NCBI GenBank assembly: GCA_022793335.1
Contig: JAAWCQ010000010.1
Location: 62,001-126,000, forward strand
Reading direction: 5' to 3'
Length of the DNA: 64,000 bases
From: Clostridia bacterium
GTDB lineage: Bacteria; Bacillota; Clostridia; Christensenellales; UBA1242
Part shown: positions 50,114 to 59,788 of the stretch, piece after piece
How positions within the stretch are numbered: position 1 is the stretch's first letter
Layout of the letters: each line of letters begins with the position of its first letter
The notes under the pieces: model-generated
Told to the model about the DNA's origin: nothing
The model's database searches: none
The model's input: only the letters and a program-made list of their open reading frames with translations
Translations under genes and position numbers: made by a program

Positions 50114-50902
50114 TTAAGTAAGGTCGCTTTCGTCAAATTCAAAGTAATCTTTGTTTTTGCGACGCTTGAGTTTGACTTTTGAGCCACCTTCACTTTGAAG
50201 AGAAGGTTTTACTAAAAGAAGCAATACGATAAGACAGGGAAGGCTTACGCCCACAATAATAAATCCCATTGCGACAGAGGTGAGCTCGGTTGGAGACTGA
50301 GCTTTCAAAAAAGGTGTATCTATTACTTCAAAACGCTCTGTATTAGTGGTAATTGGTGGCAGTTTGTCGCAGAAAACTGAGTATACATAGCCGTGTGCTG
50401 AGGTGTCAAAGCTGTATTTGCAATAAATCCACATATTGCTTTTGTCGGGCACGGCTTCTTGACCTGTTCTTGTTCCATAATAGGTGAGATTGTCTGTCAG
50501 GAAGGGAATGGTTGCTTTTTTATATTGTTCTGAAAAGACAGGTGTGGAATAAAGTCCAAGCCCTTCTGGTGCATATACGCGAAAGTTTGCTTCTACAAAT
50601 GGATTGACAGGTGTGCCTTTCATGGCGATTACATCATTTTTTTGAACATAACCAAATATGTCTTTGTAGGCACAATAGTAAAAGTTGTTTCCAGCATCTT
50701 CAATAAGTCTTACAAAATAGCTGTTTGGGATTTCAAAAATCTTGCCTGTTTCATCAGCTTTTGGTGAGGAATATATGAAGGTGTCATTTTTTTCCACCTT
50801 GGCATAGATAGAGGAATTTTCAGCGGCAAAGACATTGACATTACAAAAAGAGAATGGTGTCAGCAATAAAAATATAATTGAAAATAAGATGAATTTTTTC
50901 AT
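50114..50902 (-). CDS. Secreted SH3-like domain protein with C-terminal anchor
   Basis: Product of 262 residues. A signal peptide (residues 1-27, ending NVFA) is followed by SH3b-like beta repeats (YAKVEKNDTFIYSSPKADE and YAPEGLGLYSTPVF). A transmembrane helix follows near 208-230 (MGFIIVGVSLPCLIVLLLLV), then a short basic tail rich in Lys/Arg. It should be a cell-surface protein with wall-binding or sensing modules. It lies between two phage-like genes but on the opposite strand, and looks like a normal chromosomal gene. Confidence 0.8.
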   Translation of the reverse strand: MKKFILFSIIFLLLTPFSFCNVNVFAAENSSIYAKVEKNDTFIYSSPKADETGKIFEIPNSYFVRLIEDAGNNFYYCAYKDIFGYVQKNDVIAMKGTPVNPFVEANFRVYAPEGLGLYSTPVFSEQYKKATIPFLTDNLTYYGTRTGQEAVPDKSNMWIYCKYSFDTSAHGYVYSVFCDKLPPITTNTERFEVIDTPFLKAQSPTELTSVAMGFIIVGVSLPCLIVLLLLVKPSLQSEGGSKVKLKRRKNKDYFEFDESDLT

Positions 50903-50990
50903 GACTTTATTTTAATTGGTTTATGCGTTTAAGGGCAAAACATATTTTGTCGAAATGGTGCGAATAAAAAACAAATTTGGCAGGTGAATA

Positions 50991-52421
50991 TTGATAGAAA
51001 GTAAAGATGAATTGAAATATAAGTTGAAGCTTGTGAAAACCGAGTTGGATATGAGAAAAAAGGGGGATAATCTTGCGAGATATAACTCTGGAAAGCTTGT
51101 TCATAAAAAACAACTTGAATTTCATAAATGCAAAAAGAAAAACAGGTGGGTGTTTGGCGGAAATCGTTCTGGAAAGACAGAATGCGGCGCTGTCGAAACG
51201 GTTTGGTTGGCGCGTGGCATTCATCCATATAAGAAAAACAAACCAGTATCTTGTTGGGTGGTGAGTTTGTCAAAGCAGGTGCAGCGTGATGTTGCACAAA
51301 ATAAAGTGCTTCATTATCTTAGAAAAGATTGGATTGAGGCAATTGTTATGGCAAGTGGTCGCGCCGATAGTGCCGATAATGGAATAATAGATTTTATTTT
51401 AGTTCGCAATGTTTTTGGCTCACTTTCTCGAATAGGCTTTAAAAGTTGCGACCAGGGCAGAGAAAAGTTTCAAGGCTCTTCACTTGATTTTGTATGGTTT
51501 GATGAAGAGCCGCCTTTTGACATTTATCAAGAGTGCCGAATGCGTGTGCTTGACCGAAAGGGTGAAATTTTTGGCACAATGACACCATTGAAGGGCTTGA
51601 CTTGGGTTTATAATGAAATCTATCTCAACACAGCACATGACGATAATGTTTGGCATATCGAAATGGAATGGGCTGACAATCCTTATCTTGATAAAAACGA
51701 AATTGAAATGATGACAAAGTCAATGTCGCAGGAAGAGCTTGAAAGCAGGCGTTATGGAAAGTTTATGATGTGTGGAGGCTTGGTTTACAATGAGTTTGAT
51801 GAAAATCTGCATGTTATCGAGCCCTTTGATGTGCCGAAAGAATGGCAAGACAATATTTCCATAGACCCGGGCTTGAATAATCCTTTATCTGCACACTGGT
51901 ACGCTAGAGATTTTGATGGAAATGTTTATGTTATAGCCGAGCATTTTGATAAAGGAAAGGATGTTGCTTATCATTCTGAGCGAATAAAAGCAATTTCAAA
52001 AAGGCTTGATTGGCATTATTATAATGGTAAACTTAGGGCGCTTATTGACAGCGCAGCTATGCAACGCACACTTGCAAGCAGTAAAAGCGTGGTAGAGCTG
52101 TTTGCAGAGAACAATATTTTAGTTAATCCAAAAGTCAATAAAGACATGTTTAGCGGAATAAATCGTGTAAAAAGATTTTTGAAAGACGGGGAAGGAAAAC
52201 CGCATTTGTTTATATTTAAAAACTGCATAAATCTGATTGAGGAAATCAAATCATATTGGTGGGGAGAGCAAGACCTGCCCATTAAAAAAGACGACCACTG
52301 TCTTGACGAAATGAGATATTATTTGATGAGTTTGAATTTAAACGAAAATAAAAAGCAGGAAAAGTCTGCGCTTGAAAAGGAAAAAGAGAGGCTTATTAAA
52401 AAGTATTCTAAACTAAGATGA
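50991..52421 (+). CDS. terL: Phage large terminase subunit (orphan)
   Basis: Product of 476 residues from a TTG at 50991 with AGGTGA upstream. The ATPase motor has Walker A FGGNRSGKT (55-63) and Walker B VWFDEE (168-173). The RNase H-like nuclease has D292 in SIDPG, D353 in LIDSA and D444 in CLDEMRY. It packages phage DNA by cutting and pumping it into capsids. All motifs are intact, yet no portal, capsid or protease gene follows: the next gene is a surface protein. It is a relic, a gene-transfer-agent-like remnant, or part of a scattered element. Confidence 0.88.
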   Translation: MIESKDELKYKLKLVKTELDMRKKGDNLARYNSGKLVHKKQLEFHKCKKKNRWVFGGNRSGKTECGAVETVWLARGIHPYKKNKPVSCWVVSLSKQVQRDVAQNKVLHYLRKDWIEAIVMASGRADSADNGIIDFILVRNVFGSLSRIGFKSCDQGREKFQGSSLDFVWFDEEPPFDIYQECRMRVLDRKGEIFGTMTPLKGLTWVYNEIYLNTAHDDNVWHIEMEWADNPYLDKNEIEMMTKSMSQEELESRRYGKFMMCGGLVYNEFDENLHVIEPFDVPKEWQDNISIDPGLNNPLSAHWYARDFDGNVYVIAEHFDKGKDVAYHSERIKAISKRLDWHYYNGKLRALIDSAAMQRTLASSKSVVELFAENNILVNPKVNKDMFSGINRVKRFLKDGEGKPHLFIFKNCINLIEEIKSYWWGEQDLPIKKDDHCLDEMRYYLMSLNLNENKKQEKSALEKEKERLIKKYSKLR

Positions 52422-52444
52422 TTTCTTTAAGAATACTTTTTTTA
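52398..52444 (+). terminator. Terminator after terminase gene
   Basis: AAAAAGTATTCT (inside the gene end) and AGAATACTTTTTTT pair across a 19-base loop. Confidence 0.5.
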
Positions 52445-52612
52445 TTGTCAACATTGCGCACAAGAACAAATTTGAAAGCATTATTTTAATAAAATTCAAA
52501 AAAACAAGAAAAATAAAAATATTTTGCAATTTGTTTGGAAAAAATATGATTATATGTTAAATTTAAAGTAAGTATATATTTATAATATATAGTCTATATA
52601 AAGTGGTGAGAG

Positions 52613-54922
52613 ATGAAAAAATTTTTAATTTGTATTTTATCTTTTGTATTTTTGATTTGTGGCAGTGGAGTGATGGCTTCATCTTTTTTAAGTGATGCTG
52701 CTGTTTCAAAGACAACTAAATCTATTTCAAATGCTGATGAATTTGTTAAGACAATGTCTGACCCAACCGTGTTTAATGATGCAGGGGTCGAGCTTGTGCT
52801 TGAAGCTGACATTGATTTTGAAGGTGCGACTATTGTTTCGCCTGAGACAACCAAAAAATTCATGGGCATTTTTAATGGAAATGGCTATACGCTTTCAAAT
52901 TTTGTTTTATCATCTACAAATCAATATTTCGGTCTTTTACCTCAGGCAAGTGGTGCGACAATTAAAAATCTGCGCATTGCTGGCAGTATCGGCTATGAAA
53001 TTGATCCAGCAAATATACGAGACTTATATATGGGTGTTTTGGTCGGTTATGGCGAAAATGTCATCTTTTCAAATTGCGAGTTTGACAATACTATAATAAA
53101 CCGCGCTGGAGAGCTTGTTGACAACAATATTAAATTCTCAGTTTATTCAAATGTCTATTTTGGTACACTTGCTGGAAGAATACGCAATGACAGAACAAGC
53201 AAGATTGAAAACTATATCAGAAATTGCATCAACTATTATGGCACTGATATTGACATGGCAAAGGATACAAATGTATTTATTGGCGGACTTGTAGGCTATG
53301 TTCAACATGCTTACATCTTTGGAAGTTTAAGCTATGGCAATATAAACATGACAAACTCAATTGCTGGATTAAGCACTTCAAAGAGGGCGCTCAACAATAT
53401 CTATGTAGGAGGCGTTCTTGGCTCTGCAAACGGAAGTATGACAAATGTAAGAAACTCAATCTATGGGGGAGAAATGCAGTTGCCAAGCTCATCAACAGGG
53501 CTTAACATTTCAAAAGGCGCTATTGTTGGCACCGTTTCAAGTCAGGTGAAAAGAGAAAATATCAACTTTGTTTATTACTCAAGCAAACTTTTGAAGCCAA
53601 GCGGTGATGATTATATTACTCAAAGTGCAATGGTTTCGCAAAAAGACAATATCAACAGAGATTTCTTGACAACTGCGTCAAACTTTGACCCTGCAAATGA
53701 AGCTTGGGATTTTGAGCTTGTTTGGACGCTTATAAATTCTCGTTTCCACCTTCAAAACTTTCAAGATTTTACATTTGGTTTTAATAATATTTTGGATAGC
53801 ACAAGAATATTAGAGCGCGCCACATTTAAAGTTGCAGGCGGTGAGGAAAACACTACACTGACTGCTAAATATAATGATGATATTGTCATTACCATCTATT
53901 TAAAGGAAGAATTTCAAGGTTTTTATCTTTTGAATGATGTGCTTCTTAGAGGGGCGTCAATCAGCGGAAAATATACTAAGCAAGAAGTGATTAATGACGA
54001 AAATGAAATTTCAGGTTATCAAATTTTCTTGAAAGCAAATTCAACAACCGAAGGCACAGCTTATTCGTTTAATATTATTCAAAGAGAATATAAGTGTGTC
54101 ATAACTGTTTCAGATGAGGCTCAAAGCACTCAACATGGCGGCGTTTTGATTGACAACGGAACAAGCCCAAGTTTCACTGATGTAAATATAACCTTCTATG
54201 GCAATTCTCGCGAAAGAAAGATTGTTGCTGAAGGTCAAGATATATTCATATTTGACCATTGGGAAATGTATTATCGTGACGAAAATGGCAATTTTACAGT
54301 CAAGTCTGACTTTGAAAGTGGAGACAGCGACCTGTCAATCGCCTTTGGAAACAAGCCTTTTGACAGAGAATTTAAACTTGTTGCCTTCTTCACAGATAAA
54401 GATGCAATTAAGGTTGACTTTGGCACTTACAGACAAAATATAATCAAATCTATTGTCTTTGGTGGAAAAGTTTTTGAAGGCCAACCATTATCAGTTTCTC
54501 CAAACAATTCTCAAACTTTGGAAGTGGTGATTGCAAAAGGCTATGAGATTGATATTGATGCTTTCACAAGAGATATTAAAAATCTCTATGGAGATAATCC
54601 AACTACTACGCTTGTCACAAGCGAGCCTAAAGTCGACGAGACAACAGGTGATAAGACTTATAGGTTTAACATAAATATGCGTTATATCACCGAATTTGAA
54701 GACAATAGTTTAAAGCTTTCTTTCCTTACTAAAGAGGAGGGGGCTGACAGCAAAAATAGTTTGCTTTGGCTTTATATTACTCTGCCAATAGCTGCAGTAG
54801 TTGTTGCAGCAGTTGTGCTTATAATTTTTCTTAGAAGAAGACGCCGCGGCGGTGGAGATGACAATTTCGGCGGCAGCGGAAAGGTTAAAGAAAAGAAGGT
54901 AAGCTATAAAGATTATTATTAA
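52613..54922 (+). CDS. Large surface protein, beta-helix-like, membrane-anchored
   Basis: Product of 769 residues. A signal peptide (1-22, LICILSFVFLICGSGVMA) leads into repeats such as MGIFNGNGYTLSNFVL, ATIKNLRIAG and YIRNCINYYG, the GLUG/pectate-lyase-like beta-helix style of adhesins. From about 440 the sequence is beta-sandwich-like, with InlB-type hints (VTFYGNSRERKIVAEGQD). The C-terminus is a transmembrane helix (near 723-743), an Arg-rich stop (RRRRRGGG) and a Gly/Lys tail. It faces outward; ligand unknown. GGTGAGAG precedes the ATG. Confidence 0.8.
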   Translation: MKKFLICILSFVFLICGSGVMASSFLSDAAVSKTTKSISNADEFVKTMSDPTVFNDAGVELVLEADIDFEGATIVSPETTKKFMGIFNGNGYTLSNFVLSSTNQYFGLLPQASGATIKNLRIAGSIGYEIDPANIRDLYMGVLVGYGENVIFSNCEFDNTIINRAGELVDNNIKFSVYSNVYFGTLAGRIRNDRTSKIENYIRNCINYYGTDIDMAKDTNVFIGGLVGYVQHAYIFGSLSYGNINMTNSIAGLSTSKRALNNIYVGGVLGSANGSMTNVRNSIYGGEMQLPSSSTGLNISKGAIVGTVSSQVKRENINFVYYSSKLLKPSGDDYITQSAMVSQKDNINRDFLTTASNFDPANEAWDFELVWTLINSRFHLQNFQDFTFGFNNILDSTRILERATFKVAGGEENTTLTAKYNDDIVITIYLKEEFQGFYLLNDVLLRGASISGKYTKQEVINDENEISGYQIFLKANSTTEGTAYSFNIIQREYKCVITVSDEAQSTQHGGVLIDNGTSPSFTDVNITFYGNSRERKIVAEGQDIFIFDHWEMYYRDENGNFTVKSDFESGDSDLSIAFGNKPFDREFKLVAFFTDKDAIKVDFGTYRQNIIKSIVFGGKVFEGQPLSVSPNNSQTLEVVIAKGYEIDIDAFTRDIKNLYGDNPTTTLVTSEPKVDETTGDKTYRFNINMRYITEFEDNSLKLSFLTKEEGADSKNSLLWLYITLPIAAVVVAAVVLIIFLRRRRRGGGDDNFGGSGKVKEKKVSYKDYY

Positions 54923-55007
54923 AATTTGACATATTGAAAAGATTTAAACAATTTTTTTAGAAAGCAAAAAAATAATAAGATTTATTTTAAAATTGAAGGA
55001 AATAAAT

Positions 55008-55036
55008 AAAAAATGCGGAATTTTCCGCATTTTTTT
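55008..55036. terminator. Bidirectional terminator
   Basis: AAAAAATGCGGAA and TTCCGCATTTTTTT form a perfect stem with a two-base gap, between convergent genes. Confidence 0.85.
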
Positions 55037-55084
55037 GTTGAAAAAGATTAAATATAAATCATTTTTTTTTAGCAACTTTCATAT

Positions 55085-56095
55085 TTAAGCGATTTTGCTT
55101 GCAATGGTTGTGTTTACAAGGTCAGCATAGTTTGGATTGTAGGTGTGACCGCTTGAGTTGTTGAGAACGCTTAAAAGGTTGTTGAAAGATTGTTCGCTCA
55201 TCACAGGGCTTTCGCACCATGCGTCAATTGCCAGGTACTGAGAAACAGCTATTTTAAGCTCTTCAGTTGTCATGCCTGTAAAAGATGCTTTAAGTGCGGC
55301 TGCTGACTTTTCATGAGTTTCTGTTGCTATATATTGATATCCACGATATACTGCTTTCAAGAATTTCTCTGCCTGCTCACTATGATTTTTGAGGAAGCTT
55401 GATTTTGCTGTAAAGCAGGTGTATGGGATATACCCAGAAAGGTCACCAACAGCTTTTAAGACAAAGCCATTTCCAGCATTTTGAAGGGTGGTAGCTGTAG
55501 GCTCAAACAGGGTGCAATATTCGTTGTTTGAAGTGATAAATTCACTTGCAATGTTTGCAAAAGCAACATCAGTACGAAGATTTACCTCGCCTTTTGCTGC
55601 GTCTGTGCCAATTTTAAGTCCAGCTTTTTCAATGACATATTGAAGTGTCATTGCAGGCATTCCGCCAGCTCTTCCGCCAATGATTGTCTTGCCTTTGAGG
55701 TCATTGATTGAGAAGTTTGATGTATTTTGTTTGCCAACGATAAAAGAGCCGTCTTTTTGTGTCAGCTGACCAAACACCATTGGTCTGTCATTGACTTCTT
55801 CTGCATATACAACTTGCTCTGGGCCTGCCAAAATTATGTCGGCACTGCCGCTTATGAGAGTTGTCATAGAAGAGTCAGATCCACTTGCACTTTCAAGTGT
55901 TACATCAAGCCCTTCGTCTTCAAAGAAACCAAGATTGAGTGCAACATACAGTGGTGCATAGAAGATGCTGTGTGTCACTTCGTTGAGTCTTATCTTGTTT
56001 GGGTCTTTTTCGCCACATCCGACAAACATAAATGATGCCGAGAAAATAAGCATAAGACACACGACAAAGAGTGATAGTTTTTTAAGTTTTTGCAT
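55085..56095 (-). CDS. ABC-type substrate-binding lipoprotein (NMT1/SsuA-like)
   Basis: Product of 336 residues. The lipoprotein signal ends FMFVGC (C27 lipidated). The mature part follows the NMT1/THI5/SsuA pattern: SIFYAPLYVALNLGFFEDEG, SGSADIILAGPEQ and GGRAGGMPAMTLQYV. Relatives bind thiamine precursors, taurine or sulfonates, or nitrate. No permease or ATPase gene is in the window, so it is an orphan receptor here and the substrate is open. GGAGG precedes the ATG. Confidence 0.88.
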   Translation of the reverse strand: MQKLKKLSLFVVCLMLIFSASFMFVGCGEKDPNKIRLNEVTHSIFYAPLYVALNLGFFEDEGLDVTLESASGSDSSMTTLISGSADIILAGPEQVVYAEEVNDRPMVFGQLTQKDGSFIVGKQNTSNFSINDLKGKTIIGGRAGGMPAMTLQYVIEKAGLKIGTDAAKGEVNLRTDVAFANIASEFITSNNEYCTLFEPTATTLQNAGNGFVLKAVGDLSGYIPYTCFTAKSSFLKNHSEQAEKFLKAVYRGYQYIATETHEKSAAALKASFTGMTTEELKIAVSQYLAIDAWCESPVMSEQSFNNLLSVLNNSSGHTYNPNYADLVNTTIASKIA

Positions 56096-56241
56096 TTTTC
56101 CTCCTTACACTAGTCAATTTATGAGAGAAAGGCCACACTTGTGAAAGAATATTTGTTTGAAGCTAAGTTTGTCCAGCGTAGGCAGTGACAAAATTGAACA
56201 AAATATTGACATTAAAATGTTTATCAATTATAATTTTTTAT

Positions 56242-56775
56242 ATGAAAGTGACTTCAGGAAAATTTGGTGGAAGAAGACTTGTTGAAAATACCTATCAGCA
56301 TATTCGTCCAACGGCTGACATGGTGAAACAGGCGGTTTTTAATAAACTGACTTATCTTTTGAATGGTGCAAGAGTGCTTGACCTATTTTGTGGAACGGGC
56401 GCACTTGGCATAGAGGCATTAAGCCGTGGCGCAAAAGAGGCTGTCTTTGTTGATATGGATAAAAGAAGCATAGCCCTTACAAACACCAACTTGAAAAATT
56501 TGAATATATCAGCTGAGGTTTATTGTGAAAGCTTTGAAAGTGCTTTAGCAAAACTTAAAGGTAGACAATTTGATTTAATTTTACTTGACCCACCATATAA
56601 GGCAGGGTTATACGAAAAAGCATTCAAACTTGTTTCAGAATATGGCTGCTTAAGTGAAAATGGGGTTATTGTTTGCGAGCATGAAAAAGCTTTAAAGCCT
56701 GATTTTTCGCCTTTTGAGTGCTTTGATCAGCGCTCGTATGGCATTAAAATGATAAGCTATCTTAAAAACCTATGA
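56242..56775 (+). CDS. rsmD: 16S rRNA (guanine966-N2)-methyltransferase RsmD
   Basis: Product of 177 residues. MKVTSGKFGGR, RPTADMVKQAVFN, the SAM site LDLFCGTGALGIEALSRGA (residues about 48-66) and LLDPPYK (catalytic NPPY-type) identify RsmD, which methylates G966 of 16S rRNA. I use the ATG at 56242; TATAAT ends seven bases before it and no Shine-Dalgarno exists, so it is probably leaderless. The usual partner coaD is not adjacent; two unrelated genes follow. Confidence 0.93.
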   Translation: MKVTSGKFGGRRLVENTYQHIRPTADMVKQAVFNKLTYLLNGARVLDLFCGTGALGIEALSRGAKEAVFVDMDKRSIALTNTNLKNLNISAEVYCESFESALAKLKGRQFDLILLDPPYKAGLYEKAFKLVSEYGCLSENGVIVCEHEKALKPDFSPFECFDQRSYGIKMISYLKNL

Positions 56776-56813
56776 GTTTTATCAATATTATTTAAAGAAA
56801 AGGAGGGCAAATT

Positions 56814-57113
56814 TTGAAAGAGTTTAAAATAGTGGAGCTTTTGCCCTATGGACAATATGTTTTACAAGATGAGAAAGGTGAAAAACAAAGTTTAATCATG
56901 GAGTTTTATATTGATGAACAGCCTGCTGTGGGAGATAAACTGATTATGCATGAAATGCTGCTTGATAGAACATCACCAAGTTTTTGCCAACCATACGCTT
57001 TTGGAAAGCTGGAAGACGAGCATGGAAGAAGGGAAAAACAGCTGCAAGAGAGCGAGCTTATTGCCCTTCATACTAAGTCAGGAGATTTTGTTTTAAAAAG
57101 AATATATGGATAA
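56814..57113 (+). CDS. Small unknown protein
   Basis: Product of 99 residues from TTG 56814; AGGAGGG ends six bases before it. It is a mixed beta protein (VELLPYGQYVLQDEKGEKQS), acidic, without membrane segments. It overlaps the next gene by eight bases, so the pair is translationally coupled and probably functionally linked. I recognise no family. Confidence 0.65.
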   Translation: MKEFKIVELLPYGQYVLQDEKGEKQSLIMEFYIDEQPAVGDKLIMHEMLLDRTSPSFCQPYAFGKLEDEHGRREKQLQESELIALHTKSGDFVLKRIYG

Positions 57114-58710
57114 AAGTTATGACCTTAAAATAATTAAAAAGCATTATGGCGAGTCTTTTGCACATCTGTGCAGAAATCTTTTTCCAACTATTTTGGATAA
57201 GCCAGGTTTGCTTTCAAATATAATTTTTTCAAAGTTTGATGCAAGCCGTTCACTTTATGGCGAGGTCTTGAAGGACCTTGAAGGTTTTAGAGATTTTATA
57301 AAAAATTGTGCTTATGGCACAGAACAGCAAACTTTTGCACCAAACAGTGAAAATTTGTCACCAAAGCAGCTTCTTGAAAAAGCTGGCTATGAATTATATG
57401 AAGAGTGCAAAACCACAGAAGAGCTTTTATCTTTTAAAAAATATTATGCCCCAGGGGAAGAGCTTTGCTCGTTTAATGAAGGAAAGCTTCGTCTCAAAAA
57501 CTGCAGGGTTTGGTTTGCTGTCAAAAAGGATGTTGAAAAACTAAATCGTGAAGACTTTTTAAACCCTTCGCGTCAGGATGAATATGGAACAAGTGTAATA
57601 AGCATACAAGTGGCAAAAGCAGACGGCTCTATTTCTATAAAAAATCGTTATAACCATAAGGTAGAAAATCCAGATGCGACTTTTGGCAACAATCTTGATA
57701 AGATAATTCCAGGCCTTGCAATCGCCTTTGAAGAGACTTTTAATTTTAAAATGGATAAGAGAAAGGTGAGCAATATGACTCTTGAAAATTATGAGCTTGG
57801 CCCTGACGGAAAATATTATTTTGTTCAGGCAAGACTTAATAATGAGACTTATTGTGAAAACAACACGGTTTTGGGCTTTGGGAGAGTGGCTAAATATGAC
57901 AGTGGTCGTTATCTGCTGCTGGATAACTATCTTATAGATTTTGAGGAAAAGACGATAAGACCGCACATGAATTTTTTTAGCGGTGAAGACAGCTTTGTAA
58001 AAAGTATTGGCGAAATTGAAACTATGACGCAAACTCGAAATGAAAATGGTCATAAAGTGGTTGTTATAAAGCCAAAAAATGGTGAAAATGTTGAGATAAT
58101 CGCCAATGATTCCAATGCCATTATAGGTTATAAAAATCCAAATGTAACCGAAATTGGTGACAATTTTATGCGTGCGAATTTTTCGCTTAAATGTTTACGC
58201 TTACCAAAGCTTAAAAAAGCAGGTTTCAATTTCTTATCTGAAAATCGAGTAATTGAAGAAGTTATGCTAGAAAATCTTGAAGAAGTAGGTGAATGCTTCA
58301 TTGAAAAGGCAAATGCGAGAAGGGTTGTTATGCCAAAACTTAAAAATGCTTACAGCTGTTTCATGAAGTCCAATACGACACTTAAGGAAGCCTCTTTTCC
58401 AAGCCTTGAAAACATCGGCTCTGAATTTTTCAGGGATAATATTTCAATGAGAAGAGTTTATCTTCCAAAGGCGGTCGATATTGAAACCGATTTTATGATA
58501 AGCAATACTGTAATGGAAGAAATTTCGCTTCCAAATGCTGTCTGGCTGGCACCTGGTTTTCTAAAATCAAATAATGTGCTAAAAAGACTTTATGCACCAA
58601 AAGCTATGGTTAGTGAAAATATTATGAATAGATTTGGAAATGCTTTGATAAATAATGAAGGTGAACATCAACTTTGGGATGATGAATTATTTGAATACGA
58701 AACCGAGTAA
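57106..58710 (+). CDS. Unknown protein with C-terminal leucine-rich-type repeats
   Basis: Product of 534 residues. Residues 1-340 form an unrecognised domain containing VWFAVKKDVEKLNREDF and a segment KVENPDATFGNNLDKIIPGL, a conserved-looking core. From about 345 to 505 at least six units of 23 residues follow the pattern IGxxFMxxNxxLKxLxLPxL, similar to BspA-type leucine-rich repeats. There is no signal peptide, so the repeats act in the cytoplasm. It is coupled to the 99-residue protein before it and ends in a terminator. Function unknown; protein binding is likely. Confidence 0.7.
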   Translation: MDKSYDLKIIKKHYGESFAHLCRNLFPTILDKPGLLSNIIFSKFDASRSLYGEVLKDLEGFRDFIKNCAYGTEQQTFAPNSENLSPKQLLEKAGYELYEECKTTEELLSFKKYYAPGEELCSFNEGKLRLKNCRVWFAVKKDVEKLNREDFLNPSRQDEYGTSVISIQVAKADGSISIKNRYNHKVENPDATFGNNLDKIIPGLAIAFEETFNFKMDKRKVSNMTLENYELGPDGKYYFVQARLNNETYCENNTVLGFGRVAKYDSGRYLLLDNYLIDFEEKTIRPHMNFFSGEDSFVKSIGEIETMTQTRNENGHKVVVIKPKNGENVEIIANDSNAIIGYKNPNVTEIGDNFMRANFSLKCLRLPKLKKAGFNFLSENRVIEEVMLENLEEVGECFIEKANARRVVMPKLKNAYSCFMKSNTTLKEASFPSLENIGSEFFRDNISMRRVYLPKAVDIETDFMISNTVMEEISLPNAVWLAPGFLKSNNVLKRLYAPKAMVSENIMNRFGNALINNEGEHQLWDDELFEYETE

Positions 58711-58716
58711 AAAAAT

Positions 58717-58747
58717 AAAAACTCACAGAAATGTGAGTTTTTTTTGT
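58717..58747. terminator. Bidirectional terminator
   Basis: AAAAACTCACA-GAAA-TGTGAGTTTTT is a perfect stem-loop between convergent genes. Confidence 0.85.
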
Positions 58748-58835
58748 TTAAATTGTTAAGTTGTTTTTTTATTTTTTATTGTTTTATTTTGTTTAAGTTT
58801 TGCTCAAAAATATTTGAATTTTAAATAAGTGCAAC

Positions 58836-59564
58836 CTAAATCATCGGCTCAAAGTCTTCAAAGATGACATTATCACAATGTTTTACCACTTTCAAATATT
58901 CGCTTTGGCTTCTTACTGTCCAAGCAAGAAGGGGAAGGTCTTTATATTTTCTAGTAAAACGATTTGGCAGACGCTTTGCTTCATAACTTAAAAAGTCAGG
59001 ATGGCTTACTCGTTTGTTGAGCATCATTCTTTTAAGTGCATATTTTTTGAAGAATGAAAGTTTGACATCTCTGAAATAGCTTGAAAGTTGACCTCTAGGA
59101 ATTTCTGGTGCATGCTTATAAAAATATTCAAGCACATAAGGATTGAAAGATTGAATGGCAAACTCGCCCTTATAATCAGCAAGAAGCTCAAGCACTCCCT
59201 TTTCAAGCTCGCCAACTTTGCCTTCATTTTTGATTTCAATAAGAAGAGGCACTTTTCCGTCAACAAAGTTTAAAACTTCTTCAAAGGTAGGAATTTTTTC
59301 ATTGCTGCCAGCAAGAGAAAGATATTTCAAATCTTCCTTATTTAAAAATTTTACATATCCATCATTGTCAGTAAGTCGTGAGAGACTGTCATCATGAAAA
59401 ACCACGATTGTTCCGTCTGCAATAAGCTGGACATCAAGCTCAATTGGATAGCCAGCTTCGATTGCCTTGGCAAAAGCAGTCAATGAATTTTCAGGGACTT
59501 TGCTGTCGTGCAAACCTCTATGTGCGATTGGCTGTTCAATAAGCCAAGAATTAAATAAATTCAT
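58836..59564 (-). CDS. glpQ: Glycerophosphodiester phosphodiesterase
   Basis: Product of 242 residues. AHRGLHDSKVPENS (H15, R16, E26), IELDV (E42, D44) and FHDDSLSRLTDNDG (H57) are the complete GDPD catalytic and metal set. It cleaves glycerophosphodiesters to glycerol 3-phosphate and an alcohol. No signal peptide, so it is cytoplasmic (UgpQ-like). GAGGTATT precedes the ATG. The gene symbol is by family; ugpQ would be equally suitable. Confidence 0.9.
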   Translation of the reverse strand: MNLFNSWLIEQPIAHRGLHDSKVPENSLTAFAKAIEAGYPIELDVQLIADGTIVVFHDDSLSRLTDNDGYVKFLNKEDLKYLSLAGSNEKIPTFEEVLNFVDGKVPLLIEIKNEGKVGELEKGVLELLADYKGEFAIQSFNPYVLEYFYKHAPEIPRGQLSSYFRDVKLSFFKKYALKRMMLNKRVSHPDFLSYEAKRLPNRFTRKYKDLPLLAWTVRSQSEYLKVVKHCDNVIFEDFEPMI

Positions 59565-59775
59565 AATACCTCAATTTAAAGCATAATTTGTCTATCTGTT
59601 ATTAAAAAACTTTAGTTTAATTTTGCCTTAATAATAATATATTTTAACATATATATTTTAACATAACTAAATCAGAAAATAAAGTAAATTTTAAATGATT
59701 TTTGATTAAAATCTATAAATTTATACAATATTTTCATTAAACTAGAAAATAGTTTGATTTTTTTTAGAATTTTGA

Positions 59776-59781
59776 TATAAT
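59776..59781 (+). promoter_or_regulatory. -10 box of lepA, leaderless arrangement
   Basis: TATAAT ends seven bases before the ATG at 59789, so transcription should begin at or next to the start codon. No Shine-Dalgarno is present. Confidence 0.6.
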
Positions 59782-59788
59782 TCCAATC

